DNA of 64,000 nucleotides. It comes from Baylisascaris procyonis (Eukaryota; Nematoda; Chromadorea; Rhabditida; Ascarididae). Below the pieces are notes generated by a model. The model was not told the DNA's origin. It ran no database searches and saw only the letters and a list, made by a program, of their open reading frames with translations. A program made the translations under genes and the position numbers. Each line of letters starts with the position of its first letter. Positions within the stretch are counted from its first letter, which is position 1. Of the stretch, positions 1 through 11,142 are shown in pieces. The stretch covers positions 2,034,501 to 2,098,500 of the forward strand of contig JAZARR010000082.1 in assembly GCA_037389465.1 (NCBI GenBank), written 5' to 3'.

Positions 1-131
1 GGATTGTAGGTAACAAGATGCAAGCACAACACTATTTGATGCTTATGAATGAGTGCAATTTAATCGACGAAGCCGACGAAGTGATAATGGCCGAAGCAAA
101 CCACCTCAAAATGATTCACATTGTCGACGAT
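1..131 (+). CDS. Penultimate coding exon of an unrecognised gene (5' part outside window)
   Basis: The only open frame starts at base 3 and reads through an acidic, helix-prone stretch (key residues NECNLIDEADEVIMAEANHL) to IVDD. A donor GTATGA follows base 131, and the frame then joins in phase 0 to the exon at 749-886. A TTGTAG acceptor at bases 4-9 may mark the true exon start at base 10 (entering with one carried base), or the exon may run in from the left. I do not recognise the protein. The call rests on frame continuity with the next exon, the acidic composition and a poly(A) signal downstream of that exon. Confidence 0.5.
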
Positions 132-748
132 GTATGAGTGTTAAGTATCTTTTTGTGGAAAGAGATTTACCCGCTGATAATCACAACTATGTTTATATTT
201 TTTATCATTGAGACTAAAATTATCTAAACTTGATTGAGTTTTCCGTTAATATTCCGTCTATTTAGTTATCCAATATAAAATGATGCTTTAGATGAGCTCA
301 TTAAAGTTAATTAATGCAAATCGCATTCTGCTTATAGATATTATATTGATGTCGTTTTATTTATTTATTTTTTTAATGATACTTTGTTGATGGATAAGAA
401 GTGATGGATTATATTTCCCATATTGTTAGCTAAATTGCAGTTTATTTTTTATAATAGTAAGAAGTGGGTCGCCATATATAACGCAACATCATGTTCGTGG
501 ACCGAAGACAATTTGCATAGATTTGGATGGATTTGTAATTTGCATATACGTGGGATTAGCAGGTGGTTATTTTTATTGGTAAGCGTTGTGTGTTGCACTT
601 TGTATGTCGATCGTACCGCAGTATTATGTTTTATATGTTAAGATATTAGCATATCGCTTCGAGGCATAAAAATAGAATATGATATAATAGTGGGACGCAA
701 ATGAATAAAATGCATTCATGATGAGTCCAGAATCTAGCTGAATTTTAG

Positions 749-886
749 ACATCCCACGAAGAAACAGCGAAAGAGAACAGTTCGATTGAATCGACAATCT
801 CCGATGACGAAAGAGAAGATATGCGGCTGAATGACTCGATCGAAGAGGAAGCTGGTCCCAGTGACAATGAAATGTCTCGTGCTTAA
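749..886 (+). CDS. Terminal coding exon of the same unrecognised gene, acidic C-terminal tail
   Basis: An AATTTTAG acceptor is followed by 45 open codons and TAA (884-886). The peptide is hydrophilic and rich in Glu, Asp and Ser (for example SIESTISDDEREDMRLNDS), typical of a disordered acidic tail. Phase 0 entry agrees with the exon ending at 131, giving a 617-base intron. Two AATAAA hexamers follow at 969-974 and 1037-1042. Family unknown. Confidence 0.55.
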   Translation, partial: TSHEETAKENSSIESTISDDEREDMRLNDSIEEEAGPSDNEMSRA

Positions 887-968
887 AATCAAGTGTAACT
901 CCATGTGCCTCTCAATCGAATCCACACCATTGCTCATTTATTCATTGCTACTCTCTTCTTTCTGCACA

Positions 969-1042
969 AATAAAAACGACCCATCTATACGAATCGTTGT
1001 TCTCAAACAATACTTCCATGATTGATATCAAAACAAAATAAA
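969..1042 (+). terminator. Two candidate poly(A) signals for the gene ending at 886
   Basis: AATAAA occurs at 969-974 and again at 1037-1042, 83 and 151 bases after the stop codon. Either could direct 3' end formation. Confidence 0.45.
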
Positions 1043-1409
1043 TGATGCATCAAGTACTCGACTGTGGTTGAGAGAATGAAATAAGATCGAACAACAAATG
1101 CAACAAGTCGACTTTCAGCACCGCCGAACACGAAATTTCCAAGCTATTATTTCTACAACATCGAATATTGCCTTGTGATCTAATCAAACATGAGCAAAAT
1201 TTTGCTCATTGATCTTGTTGGTCAAAACTTAGAGCCGTGAAGTTTTTAAATGTTGATCCTCAACTTCATACTAAATGTTGCACTCATACCCAAACGCTCG
1301 ACAGATCAAGTGCATAAATTGCGAACACGTATTGTGCAAGCACACTCAGCCGATAAGTGGGGTGGGATGTGATAACCGTAGAAAGAAGAATAGCTCGTAG
1401 TCAACTTAC
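1043..1409. other. Intergenic or 3' gene-end region between convergent transcription units
   Basis: This stretch lies between the + strand gene end and a - strand donor at 1409. Apart from a 20-base perfect palindrome at 1190-1209 I find no convincing coding block. A terminal exon of the - strand gene could be hidden here, but no acceptor and frame combination stands out. Confidence 0.4.
1190..1209. repeat. Perfect 20-base palindrome
   Basis: ATGAGCAAAA is followed directly by its exact reverse complement TTTTGCTCAT. It lies in the gap between two apparently convergent genes, where a hairpin could act in 3' end formation; that role is inference. Confidence 0.85.
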
Positions 1410-1599
1410 TTTGGTTCCTCTTCGGGATAATACTCGGGTACTACTAAGGACGAAGTGATTTGACAGATTTGAGACAACGGAGTGCCATAAGAAGGAACAT
1501 GAAAATAGGTGACGGTCTTTTTATTAGCAGTTGGGACGAAGAGATTCTTTTTCCCTGAGCGACTTATGATCCACTTGTGCGAATGTGTACCACATCTGT
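1410..1599 (-). CDS. Candidate internal exon, unrecognised protein
   Basis: On the - strand a TACTGCAG acceptor (1600-1605) opens a 190-base block that stays open for 62 codons and ends at a GTAAGT donor (1404-1409). The peptide contains HSHKWIISRSGKKNLF, then TYFHVPSYGTPLSQ and an acidic end with PEYYPEEEP. Entry phase is 1 and exit phase 2. A possible preceding mini-exon (1656-1700) is separated by a 56-base intron and has the matching phase. I recognise no family. The opposite strand also has an 84-codon ORF here, which I consider the shadow. Confidence 0.35.
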
Positions 1600-1655
1600 C
1601 TGCAGTACAACCCGTTTATGAACTTAAAAATGTTTGTCCGGTAGTTCAGGTATAC

Positions 1656-1700
1656 CATATGCGGTGTTATTCAGATTTTTCAACTCGTGTTCATGCATTG
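1656..1700 (-). CDS. Candidate small exon upstream of 1410-1599
   Basis: The - strand block ends at a G|GTATAC donor whose one leftover base completes a codon with the acceptor at 1599. It includes an ATG (1698-1696) followed by HEHELKNLNNTAY, so it could be a first coding exon. Only weak signals support it. Confidence 0.2.
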
Positions 1701-1972
1701 CTTAGTGGTTGTGAAATTAAGGCGATATATGAACGCTACTGCAATTCTGTTTTTTGTACATAGGCAACGAGATAGTTGTGACATAGGCAAGTAATATGGA
1801 ACTGAAAGCAATTTAAATGTGAAGTGAAAGGTAACATGCAGTTGTTCATGCAGTAGAATGATGGAAAATATCATAAAAAGTATGGACGATGCAGAACCAG
1901 GTAATATATACGCACCTGGGTAAATGCCTGGATATGCATGCGTATTCTTGCATATATAAACATGAGTAAATA

Positions 1973-1978
<6 letters not shown>

Positions 1979-2048
<70 letters not shown>
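1979..2048. repeat. (TA)n microsatellite, about 70 bases
   Basis: Uninterrupted TA dinucleotides. The apparent YIYIYI reading frames across it are artefacts of the repeat. Confidence 0.97.
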
Positions 2049-2050
<2 letters not shown>

Positions 2051-4082
2051 TACATGTGCAGATATATGCACCAACATATGAAAGTACAATGGATGAAAAA
2101 GATTTCAAGAAATATATATATATGATAACAGAGACAGCAGTTGATAACAAGTCGGAATTAATCAGCGAGTAAATAATAGATAGGAGACTCGTGAGCCTTT
2201 TTTAAGGTGTTGCTATATTGATGAGAGTGCAACTATAGGTGAAAGAGGATTTCATAAAGGTCCTACTCGTGAAGCTATTCTTAATATTATTATCAAACAT
2301 TTATTATTCTTAGGCGTTATCTTACGTAGTTTTTGAAGGTGACCCGTTTACTTTTAGACAATGAAAGGACAAATTGCGAACAGTGTAGTCATCATGCAGA
2401 GATTGCATTTGATTCCATAAATCTTAGGCTTATTAAAGTAAATTCTCTCAAGTCTTTCGGCCTAAATACTTCACAATTTTTCAACTGTTTAAAACTACTC
2501 TCAGAAAAAACCTCTATTATTTTTTCTTCTCAAAACACTCGCGTTTAAAGCTTAAATACTAAACTTTAATTGTGTATTCCAGTGAAGTTGTAAATGGCAG
2601 TTGTTATAATAGAAAACTCTTATGATTTCAATAGCTGCTTTAATTTCTGAGAAGTTTTTTATCTATTTTTTATCAAAATTTTTAATCAAAAAAACCGAAG
2701 TTTATCAGATCTCTTTGTGCTCTTTTTTTTCAACCGACCTATCACCAAAAAAGTAAAAAAAAAATCTCCTGCCGTTCGATTTTATTGTAGTACTATGCTG
2801 AGCAAAGGCCTCTTGATGGCACTTCAGGGTTAACAATTTGAACGTGTCTTTCAGTAGATAATTGTGTACAATTTGATCAACATTAAATATAAGCGCTCAT
2901 TTTGCATGTTACAATTTCATTTCGTTGTAGTATTCAGGGAGTGTTTCATGCTGCGCGGTAGGGTTGAGGTTTGATGGTGCTATTGCCGTAGCGCAGCATC
3001 GAAATGACTGATGGATGCGCGTAGGGGAGTTGAACGCTTCAGTTTTTACATCAAGGTTTTTATGTAGTCTTGCGTTAATTTGTATAGATATATTTGTATA
3101 TTTCATATGTAAATATTGGCTTCCTTAATTGTTCGTTAGGTATTTAGTTATGAGTTGAAAATTTCCACTTGATTTTTTTTTTTTTTGTTGATTTTGAACA
3201 ATTCGTGCGATTGCTAAAGATTGCCTCTAAGATGACATCATTTTTTCTATGGTTCCATAATGCATTCATAGATCCGTTACTATTTTATTTGAGATAATGA
3301 GGCAATATTTGAGATAATTTTTGATGGGAAATGAACGCATCGACGAATTTCCCAAGGGAGCGCCGAGAGTTGTCTCCATTCCTTGCTTTTTCCTCCAACA
3401 GTATTTATGGAACTACGATATTTCAGGCCATTGACAAGAATAAGTGCCACTCGAATACCTGTGCCACTAATCTCCTGGTGGCGTTAGTGTGCAAAGTAAT
3501 TTTAAGAAAAAATAGCTTGCCAACAGCCGTGGCATCAGTTGCAGGATCGGAGTAGGCACGGAGAGAGGAGAGGGGGAGGGAGAGGAAATTGAACTAGTAG
3601 GTATTCAAGTAAAGAGGGAGCGCATTAAGTAAGGGGCATGTAATTTTCCACTATTTTCTGTAGTTTAATTCTTTTCCAACTTTTTTCTTGCACAGATTGG
3701 CGTGAAGAGTAAAATGTCGATATTTTTCAAAATTTCTTCTCAAAATTGGGGCGGCATGATTGTATCTTTAATTTTCAAAATTTTCAAGATCCATCACAGG
3801 GGCAAATGGGGCAGACATCACTGGTTTGCTCCTCATTCCTCCTGAGAAATGAATTCACTTCTTTGCTGAACGGAGGAAGAGCTTTATGCTCTCTTCATTT
3901 CTCTTCTAATTCACAAGCGCAAGAATGACTTTGTGGTTTCAGTGACCAGCATTTGTTCTAGCCAAGCGCCAAGTTCCTTGGTACCTCAATCCACCGCAGG
4001 TACGGGCATAAGCATCAACTGTTTCGTGTGCAAACGCCCAGTTGTGCTGCTGCTTTGTAACCTATTTAGAAGATAAGGTGGT
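2049..4082. other. AT-rich interval without a confident gene
   Basis: Homopolymer-rich sequence. The only GC-richer parts are 2930-3040, open on the - strand in two frames, and 3330-3590, which ends in a purine-only run. Neither carries good splice or start signals, so no gene is called. Confidence 0.4.
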
Positions 4083-4114
4083 GGGGGTGAGGGGTGGGGG
4101 GGGAGGAGATGGGG
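4083..4114 (+). other. G-run cluster with quadruplex-forming pattern
   Basis: Four G-runs of 4 to 8 bases occur on the + strand with spacers of 1-7 bases, satisfying the usual G3+N1-7 quadruplex pattern. Further G-runs follow to about 4130. The surroundings are AT-rich. Confidence 0.75.
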
Positions 4115-4287
4115 AAGGCGACGAGGGGAGTGGTAACTCAAATGGAAGTGCACTTGAAAGAGAGCGACTTTAAAAAAAGGTGAATACTTTAGAGGCTGAG
4201 GTCGAGTCATGCCGACTGAGGTATTGAAGTAAATTACTGAATAAATTTTGAAAGTTTTTCTTATTTACTGCTTTCGTTTATTTACTT

Positions 4288-4293
4288 TATATA

Positions 4294-4326
<33 letters not shown>
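4288..4326. repeat. (TA)n microsatellite with one phase break
   Basis: Alternating TA with a TT junction at 4300-4301, embedded in TTTA-rich sequence. Confidence 0.95.
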
Positions 4327-4522
4327 AATCTTTAAATATAAAAAACTTTATATCGCTTATTTCGAATTAGAAAATAAAAAGTTTTATTATTTACTACCGT
4401 GATGATGCGTTCATGAATATTACAAACGTTGTGAAGCATTCAAACATTTTGAGTATTCCGCCCTCCTCACCTCTGAGTAATTTGCATATTCGATGCTTGC
4501 CTCTAATAATCCGTCACTAACA

Positions 4523-4632
4523 CTTCACAAATTGCTGAGGGGCGGACGCCTGTGTCAATGAGGTTCTCCGAGAATGGCGGTCAGCCCGTAGTGTCCGGCG
4601 CTTTAGACGCGACGCGTATAGCATTTGTGAAG
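4523..4632. other. GC-rich island bounded by an inverted repeat
   Basis: The left arm CTTCACAAATTGCT (4523-4536) and right arm AGCATTTGTGAAG (4620-4632) are complementary except for one extra base. The roughly 80 bases between are far more GC-rich than the flanks and contain GGCGGACGCC and TTCTCCGAGAA hairpin seeds. The + strand is also open here for about 57 codons (key segment MRFSENGGQPVVSGALDATR). It could be a structured RNA, a short mobile-element remnant or an exon; I cannot decide. Confidence 0.4.
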
Positions 4633-4639
4633 AAATTGT

Positions 4640-6073
4640 TACTCCACTCATTATATGATGGAAACCCTCATTATTATTATTGATCACTAATTACCCTGTT
4701 GTTCCCTTTCAAGTTCAAGCATGCAAGTGTAAATTACTTTCAAGAAGAAGGAGGTTGTGATGCTGAAGCGGAATCATAAATTGTTTGCCGTCTAGTTGAT
4801 TTGAATATCAACTGAGCGGTTGCCTCATTCAAGCAAGTTTATGAAAATATTTGTGATTGATGATCGCAGCGCTAAATAATCATTTAACACCACAGATATT
4901 TATATCGTTTGTTGAATATATAATTAAGCAGAGGAAATGAGACGGATATATGAGTGGCAGTGTTGTAAGCTAACGTTCAAGAATGCCTAAAGAATGAGCT
5001 TTAGCAGTTGAGAATTGCGATAAGCATGACGTCACCTTTGTTTGGAATGAGATTTTTAAATCTGAGCAGATAGATTTTACTCAAAATATTAAGAGCGAGT
5101 TATCATCTAAAAAGTAAACTCTAATATTATTGCTCTAATATTATTGAAGTTTATAGATCTGAAAGCTTTTTGAGATTTTCAAGTTTATCTTAAAAGTGAT
5201 GAAATATTCGTTGAATTTTTATAGATTTTCACTGAAATTGCCAATTATTTCTGAAAATCACTTGAAAAAGCACTTTTTATTTATGTGAGTTTTTATCACG
5301 CAAAACTTCTATATCACTCGGCCAAAGTTTCAGTTTTCATCTATTGTGAGGGAGGCTTTCCATTTTTCAATGGCGTTTATGGGTTTTGGGTTACGTTACA
5401 TCAGCACAACTGGTGTTTGCTTCTTCACGTCCATACATGTGGTTGAGTGCGGTGTAAGGTAAGGTGTTCGACGTTTGGGAGCAGATGTAGGCCATTGGAG
5501 TTAGGCAGAGCAATTCTCGTGCTCATGATTTAGAAGAAAAATGAGGAGACTCTTATAGGCTTGTCCTTCGCCAAGCACCTTATCGAATTCAGCTTTCAAG
5601 AGAGAATAGGGGGCTAATCCAGTGGTCTGTGCTCATGTAAACTCTGCGATTGATCACCTAATGGCTTCTAGGTGCTGGCGACTTTTATTCTTCACGTTGA
5701 TCATTTGTGCATCGAAGAATTTCCTGGAAGAAATGGGATTTTTTTGTTTAGGCTAGTTGAACTCGTTAGATTGTTTTTAGTCGTTCTTTCAGTGTTTCGT
5801 TGTTTTCTATCTGCCTCACATACTAATTGGATTTTTTCATTTGATTCATTAGATTAAATTGTTTATTAGCAACATTTAATTCATTCTCAGGTCCTCGCAC
5901 ATCGATTCTTTTAACTACATCATCATTTTTTGAACAGTAGGTGATGAACTAAGAACTTCCTATATATTTTTGCATCGTTGCCAAAACTCTTTACTTTGTC
6001 AAAATTTCACCGAAAATTACAATGATGGCTCATATTTTCTGATATTTTCTAAGAGGATGAGAAATTTTAAAAT
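4640..6073. other. No gene seen
   Basis: AT-rich sequence with only short open frames and no paired splice signals around coding-like blocks. Confidence 0.5.
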
Positions 6074-6339
6074 TTAGAGAAAAAGAAGTAATGGATTTTC
6101 GGAAGAGAGCAATTTTTTTCCAACTATGGGCGTCGACTTTCTAGCTGAGTGATGTAAGGACATAACTTTTCCGATATAAGCCGATATAACGTCTGAAGTC
6201 ACTTTTCGTTTTATAAAACTTTTGATGCACGGCTGTTGATAAGCATCTAAAATTAATGATACAAAAAGGGTATAGTTGTGACTTGGCATTGTCAGTGGTG
6301 GATCTTCGTCGCCGATGCGGATTGAGGTCACCGTCATCG
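6074..6339 (-). CDS. Candidate second exon of the small two-exon gene
   Basis: After a CCTATAG acceptor the frame runs 87 codons to a stop at 6074-6076. The opening part (MTVTSIRIGDEDPPLTMPSH) looks protein-like, and the tail is basic then hydrophobic. The joined product would be about 126 residues. No AATAAA was seen close downstream, which weakens the call. Confidence 0.3.
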
Positions 6340-6452
6340 CTATAGGCATTCGGTAGGTTGAAATTGGCACCTTGTTTTATGCTCTGAGGTGAATTTCGAA
6401 TAGGAGAGGGATATGCTGCAAGGTTTCATTAGTGATAAGAGATTTGATTGAC

Positions 6453-6567
6453 CATAGCGGATTTTGCTCAATCTTGCTAGTGAAGCTAAATGGGTCTCCA
6501 CATAATCATCGTAGAGATGGACCATCACCAGTTTTTCGGATTGCGCTTCACTGCTTTCATCGTCCAT
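6453..6567 (-). CDS. Candidate first exon of a small two-exon gene
   Basis: The ATG at 6567-6565 opens a frame beginning MDDESSEAQSEKLVMVHLYD and ending at ...SKIRY, 38 codons plus one base, with donor G|GTCAAT (weak at +3 to +5). It joins in phase 1 to the block at 6074-6339 across a 113-base intron. Composition (acidic start, then mixed helical) is protein-like. Family not recognised. It could also be a frameshifted relic, because without splicing the two open frames simply overlap. Confidence 0.3.
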
Positions 6568-8531
6568 TTATAAATTGTCTTGATTGAGGGCGATACCATG
6601 AGTAATATTCAAATTGAAACTATTATTGAAACTAATAGTGACTAGTAATGTTACCTAAAGCGGTATATGATGAAATACCGCATCATACAAATCCCTACCA
6701 TACCCGACCTTCTGCGATGGTTTTTGCGTGAGTCTGGGTGGCGAGATAGAACTGGACATGAGAGAAAGAGGAAATGAAACCTCACAATCCTCCATGAAAT
6801 ACTATTTTATGGTGGAAATATTGGTGAATTACTTCTAACTGGGAGTGAGTACAAGGTTTAAGTGGTCATACGAGGTTATATTTTATCACATCGTTAATAG
6901 TACCCATGGTTTGGCATTCGATCGATGACGATTTCGTTCATTGTCGATTTATTGCTGTTTTCGATAGAGCCGAATAATTCGTTGATTTGGATTGCTAGAG
7001 ATTCATGCCATATGATGTTGGAAGTAGTGAACAACATTTTAAGGGGCTTTGAAATACTTGTAATAGACAAGAAAAGAGCTAAAAAGCTATTTTTAAATAA
7101 AACGTTGAGTTTAAACAGTCACTTCGGATACTGTACCGTCTCTTTTTGTTGTTTCCCAGTATCGCGGGGATTACTCTATGAGGCGCGGGAGTCAACGTCT
7201 GTCAACGATTTTTCTCTATCATATATTAACACTTTAGTCGATGTGATGCCATTTAGCAGGCTGCATTTCGTTTATAGGCTGTATTATTTTGTATCAAACC
7301 TTATTATTACGTGAGATAAATATGTCTATAAACCGTCACCATTCTCGTCCAGGTCATACATGATGCATTTCGTAGAATATTTGAATGAATCACATCCAGT
7401 AACAATCTTCTAGTCATATGGAGTGATTGCTCAAATACTAGTAATTCAGGTTCGTTTATGTTATTTGAGATCTAAAAATAATTGTGCCTGCTGAAGAGTT
7501 ATTAGCAGCAATACAGGTAATCACGCGAGTGTTCAATCGAGTGGATGATGCGAAGTAGACGAAAGGCTGCATCAAGAGTTACACACACAAGGATGTGGGC
7601 GAAGCGAAGAGTACAAGGAAATTATGACGTCACGCTTCAAAGAGCACCGCTCTTCTTTTGGGACTACCCGCAAACGATCAGCATTTATTAGCATCATTAG
7701 GATAGGTATGTTCTTGTTACGTGGATCATTGAATGCATTGTTGAAAGGTTCTGTGTATTGAGTACAATAAGTGAAGTGCAGGGCATTCTCACATCTTGGT
7801 TCGATCCGTGCCACAGATATGCTTGTCATTGTCCTGTTTTCGAGGATCATCGTGCCTTTCTTTGGGGAATGGGATGAATGCTTTTCAAATGGCCATACCT
7901 CATCAACTCATCAGCTCAACTACAGTTGATTAAGCGCGTTCATCCAGAAATTCTTGAGGAGTTTTGGTGCATTTAATGTTTTCTTTTTGTTTTTTTGAAT
8001 TCTGTAGACTGCATTCATACACTTGAATGCTTCTGTTATTTCTAATCACAAAAATGCCCATTGCCCATTGGAGCTCTTTGCGATTCCTGGAAAAAATAAC
8101 AAATTTTTTCTGGTTTAAAATATATAGGGACTTGTCAAACGTCAAGAATTCTCATTAATTTCAATCACATTGTCACGTCATGCCAACGTGAAGATGCATA
8201 GCGAAAAACAATCAGATGTCATGCGGACCTGACGCGTTATCCAATAAGGGATAGGATATAGGTGATGTGAAATGCATGCAGCCTGTCTGTCTTATAACAC
8301 TTTTCTTCACATGTTTTGTTCCTTTCGTAGATTGGGGGAGGAGTTAGCCCATTCTTTGCTGTAAAGATGCCTCTACGTTGTTCTGCTCATTTTTTCATCT
8401 TGCGCAGTTTGTTATTAGGAATGGGGGGATAAATGTGAAGATATTCCAAGGAAGAGGACCTGTGTGTGTAGAAATTTTGTGATCTTTCGCTGGATGATTT
8501 AGGTACGCAGTACCCTCACTTATCTTCAATT
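6568..8531. other. No confident gene
   Basis: The interval holds a 129-codon + strand ORF (6925-7314). ORFs of this length are expected by chance at this base composition, and it has neither splice context nor a recognisable product. Confidence 0.4.
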
Positions 8532-8790
8532 TTATTGACCACATAGTTCGAGGTGAAATCCCGACAGGAAGGAAGTGGCATTGGAAATTCGTACTTTGCA
8601 CCAGAATGGAGTGATATGTATTGCGTTGCCGCGAGGAAGTACTTTCCACCTTATTAGCACGAAGTACTTTTGAAGGCAGTGGCCGTTGGAGGTGGATGCA
8701 GATGTTGGTCTGTCTGATAAGCCCATGCGGTCGAATTTAACCACCGCTGTTCCGTCTTTCGGCCATGCAAATGAGCACATTTGAATACGT
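8532..8790 (-). CDS. Candidate coding block with weak CUB-like pattern
   Basis: This is the C-terminal part of a 160-codon - strand ORF (8532-9014) and the only GC-richer part of it. Residues run CSFAWPKDGTAVVKFDRMGL, then HCLQKYFVLI, then NATSFLSGFHLEL. The order Cys-x-W-x-P-x-G..V.F..M.L, then Cys..Y..I, then ..SGF.L.. resembles a CUB domain, which is common in secreted nematode proteins. The match is loose and made by eye. The stop codon overlaps an AATAAA. No clear acceptor was found upstream, so the start is undefined. Confidence 0.25.
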
Positions 8791-9014
8791 ATCGCAGAAA
8801 CATGCAAAAGGCAATTTTGCTTGTTATAGGCATAAAATATCGTTCGGTAGGTATTATTGGTAAGAGAAGAACGCATTCTAATGCATTGTCTTCGTTTATA
8901 AATTGTTACACGAATGGGCAAATAACATAAATATTTCACTGAAAATTTAAGACAACAAACCAATATACAAACATATAAATACGCGGTATTACTCTCGTAG
9001 ATATGCACCGCCAT

Positions 9015-10900
9015 TGCTTCCCCTCCTTCCCTCGCCCTCTACCCAACCTTCCTCTTGTGCCTTATTATTACTTCCCATTTTGGGAGTAATATGCTTAGGG
9101 CACAATACGACTCCTTAAAAAAGGGAAAAGCTACGAAAAAATATATGGGAAGGAGAAGGAAAAGAGAAAAATAAATGAGGAAATATATTATTGCAAAGAG
9201 CAGGTTTAGCGCACTTATAAATGCATATAGAAAGGAGCGGTGATTTTCTAATTGAAACGAAGAAGCGATGTTTTTTTCACATACAACATAGTGCTATTTT
9301 AACTATTTTATAATCATTGAATATAATATTTTTAATTTTTGGAGAAATTTCGAATCGAAATAAACTTATTAGCTCGGTTTGCATTGAGCATTAAATTTCA
9401 AAAATCGATTTGAAGCAATTTCATTCTTTAATGAGAGAAGGCGGCAATAAGGAAGAATAGCATAGAGATTTTTGAAATAGGTGGCACGTTTATTATTAAC
9501 TTCATAATTTCCTTTCAATGTATTAACATAGGTAAATCCTCTTTTGAAAATTGATTGCATTAATAGAATTATCTTCGATTGATGTCAAAGAATTTGATTT
9601 CGTTTATTAGAAATTCTAGTCTATCGTCACAAAAAAAATCCTGACCGATATTGAATCGTTTTCATCGCATCGGATTTATTTAAGAGATTCACTTAGCTAT
9701 GAGTAATCGAATAGATGCAATTCATCTCATCGATTTTGCATAACCATTTTATCTCCACTAAAATGTCATAAATATCCGATCTTTTCTCATTTATACTATA
9801 AAAGAATTGATGAGTTAAGTATAGTGAAAATATTCGGCCCCTCAAAATTCTCATCTGCAATTATTGTTAGGTGTTTAATTTGCTAATAATATTATAAATA
9901 TTTGAATATGTCATAAGATGACAAAAATGAGCATAAAAAATAACATTTTGATCATAGCTGTAGATGATGCAATCGAATTGCATAAAAAACCACGACACAT
10001 ATGTAGAATACCATCAATTCGTGTTAAATCTTCATTGGTTAATGGCAACTGAAAGTAAATAGCGTTCATAAATATTACTATAATGCAGTAAAAGACTTTA
10101 AAATTGATCACTAGTTTCGGTAATAATATTACGAATATCTCCTTTCTTTAAAAATTAATATCACGGAGTGAAGTTGTCTATTAGACAACTATAAGAGCTT
10201 GTCGAAATATGCAGTATCCTTGTGCTATTTATGTATTTTCCTGATTTCTTTCAAGAAATTTTTCGAAGCCATTCAATTTGTAATAAAATCTCGATACCGC
10301 ACAATTTCGATCACCTTCTATCACCTCCTCAACCAGTTTTCTCTCACTGTCAAAATTTCCGATTTTTTATTTGACTAGAGTTTAATTGTTCAGAAATGAA
10401 GGTTTATTAGGTATATTTCCTATTTCCTATTCTCCTATCCTTGCTCCCACTTCCTCCTATCCTCCCCTCCTTTCCTAGTCTACAGTCTCGTTTCCTCCAA
10501 AGGTCGAGTGCTTTCGCAAAACACGTCGGCCAACTTATTTGTAAAACATTTCGCAAGCGCTCCTTATGCTTTCCGTTGCAATTGCCACACATGCTTTCGT
10601 GTGAGGAAATAAAGTGGGTGCGATGGGCGGGACGAGGGGTATGAATGCGGAGTTGTTTACTATAAGGTGGAGGGAAAATTTGCTTGGAGAAGGTAGCATC
10701 CAACTTTTGAAAACAGAATGTTGACGTTGGCCACAGTCCTAATCGACTTACACCACTCGTTCCATATAAGCTATAAGACATCTGTGCAAAAATACATCTG
10801 ATTCATTCCAGTTGTGGTGGTTGTGTCAGATGTTAAACTTAATAGGCATGAAAGTAGGGAAGGAAAATATTAGACAGGATAAGAGGGGAGGAACAAGTTT
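9015..10900. other. Mostly AT-rich; no confident gene
   Basis: Nothing convincing from 9015 to 10400. From 10407 to 10781 the - strand is GC-richer and open for 124 codons, possibly part of the 3' region of the Ly6-like gene ending at 10901. A - strand AATAAA lies at 10403-10408. Confidence 0.35.
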
Positions 10901-11142
10901 TCAAATATCTATATTGGTAGGTAGAAAAAGAGTGTGAAAAGGTAGGATAGGTGGAAGTAAGGATTTCATCAGTCGTTCTTGATAAATTCTTCTGTGATTT
11001 ATTCTTCTGGAAGGCTGCTGTTTCAAAACGCTTAGTAAATATGGAAAAACCTGCTCCAAATCACCCGGCGATAATGCATATTTTTTATCGACTGCTGTCA
11101 TAATACGACTCCAACAATCTCGTACAATAACGGGTCCTTGAT
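10901..11142 (-). CDS. Ly6/uPAR-like protein, last coding exon
   Basis: A TTCATTTCAG acceptor opens a block entering in phase 1, exactly the phase left by the exon at 13533-13689. It reads DQGPVIVRDCWSRIMTAVDK, then a leucine-rich, basic helix-like tail (DLEQVFPYLLSVLKQQPSRR) to a stop at 10901-10903. The Val-Ile-Arg-Asp-Cys-Trp-Ser motif after the CPN..CVK segment of the upstream exon is what I know from nematode Ly6/uPAR (quiver-type) three-finger domains. The usual final CC...CN is not visible, so another exon or an atypical C-terminus is possible. Confidence 0.5.

Noticed and set aside
1680..2150. 156-codon - strand ORF through the TA repeat
   Set aside because: Most of it is YIYIYI translation of (TA)n, which has no stop in that frame by construction.
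6925..7314. 129-codon + strand ORF
   Set aside because: Length is within chance expectation for the base composition, the peptide is rich in Leu, Phe and Ser as random AT-rich frames are, and no splice or poly(A) context was seen.
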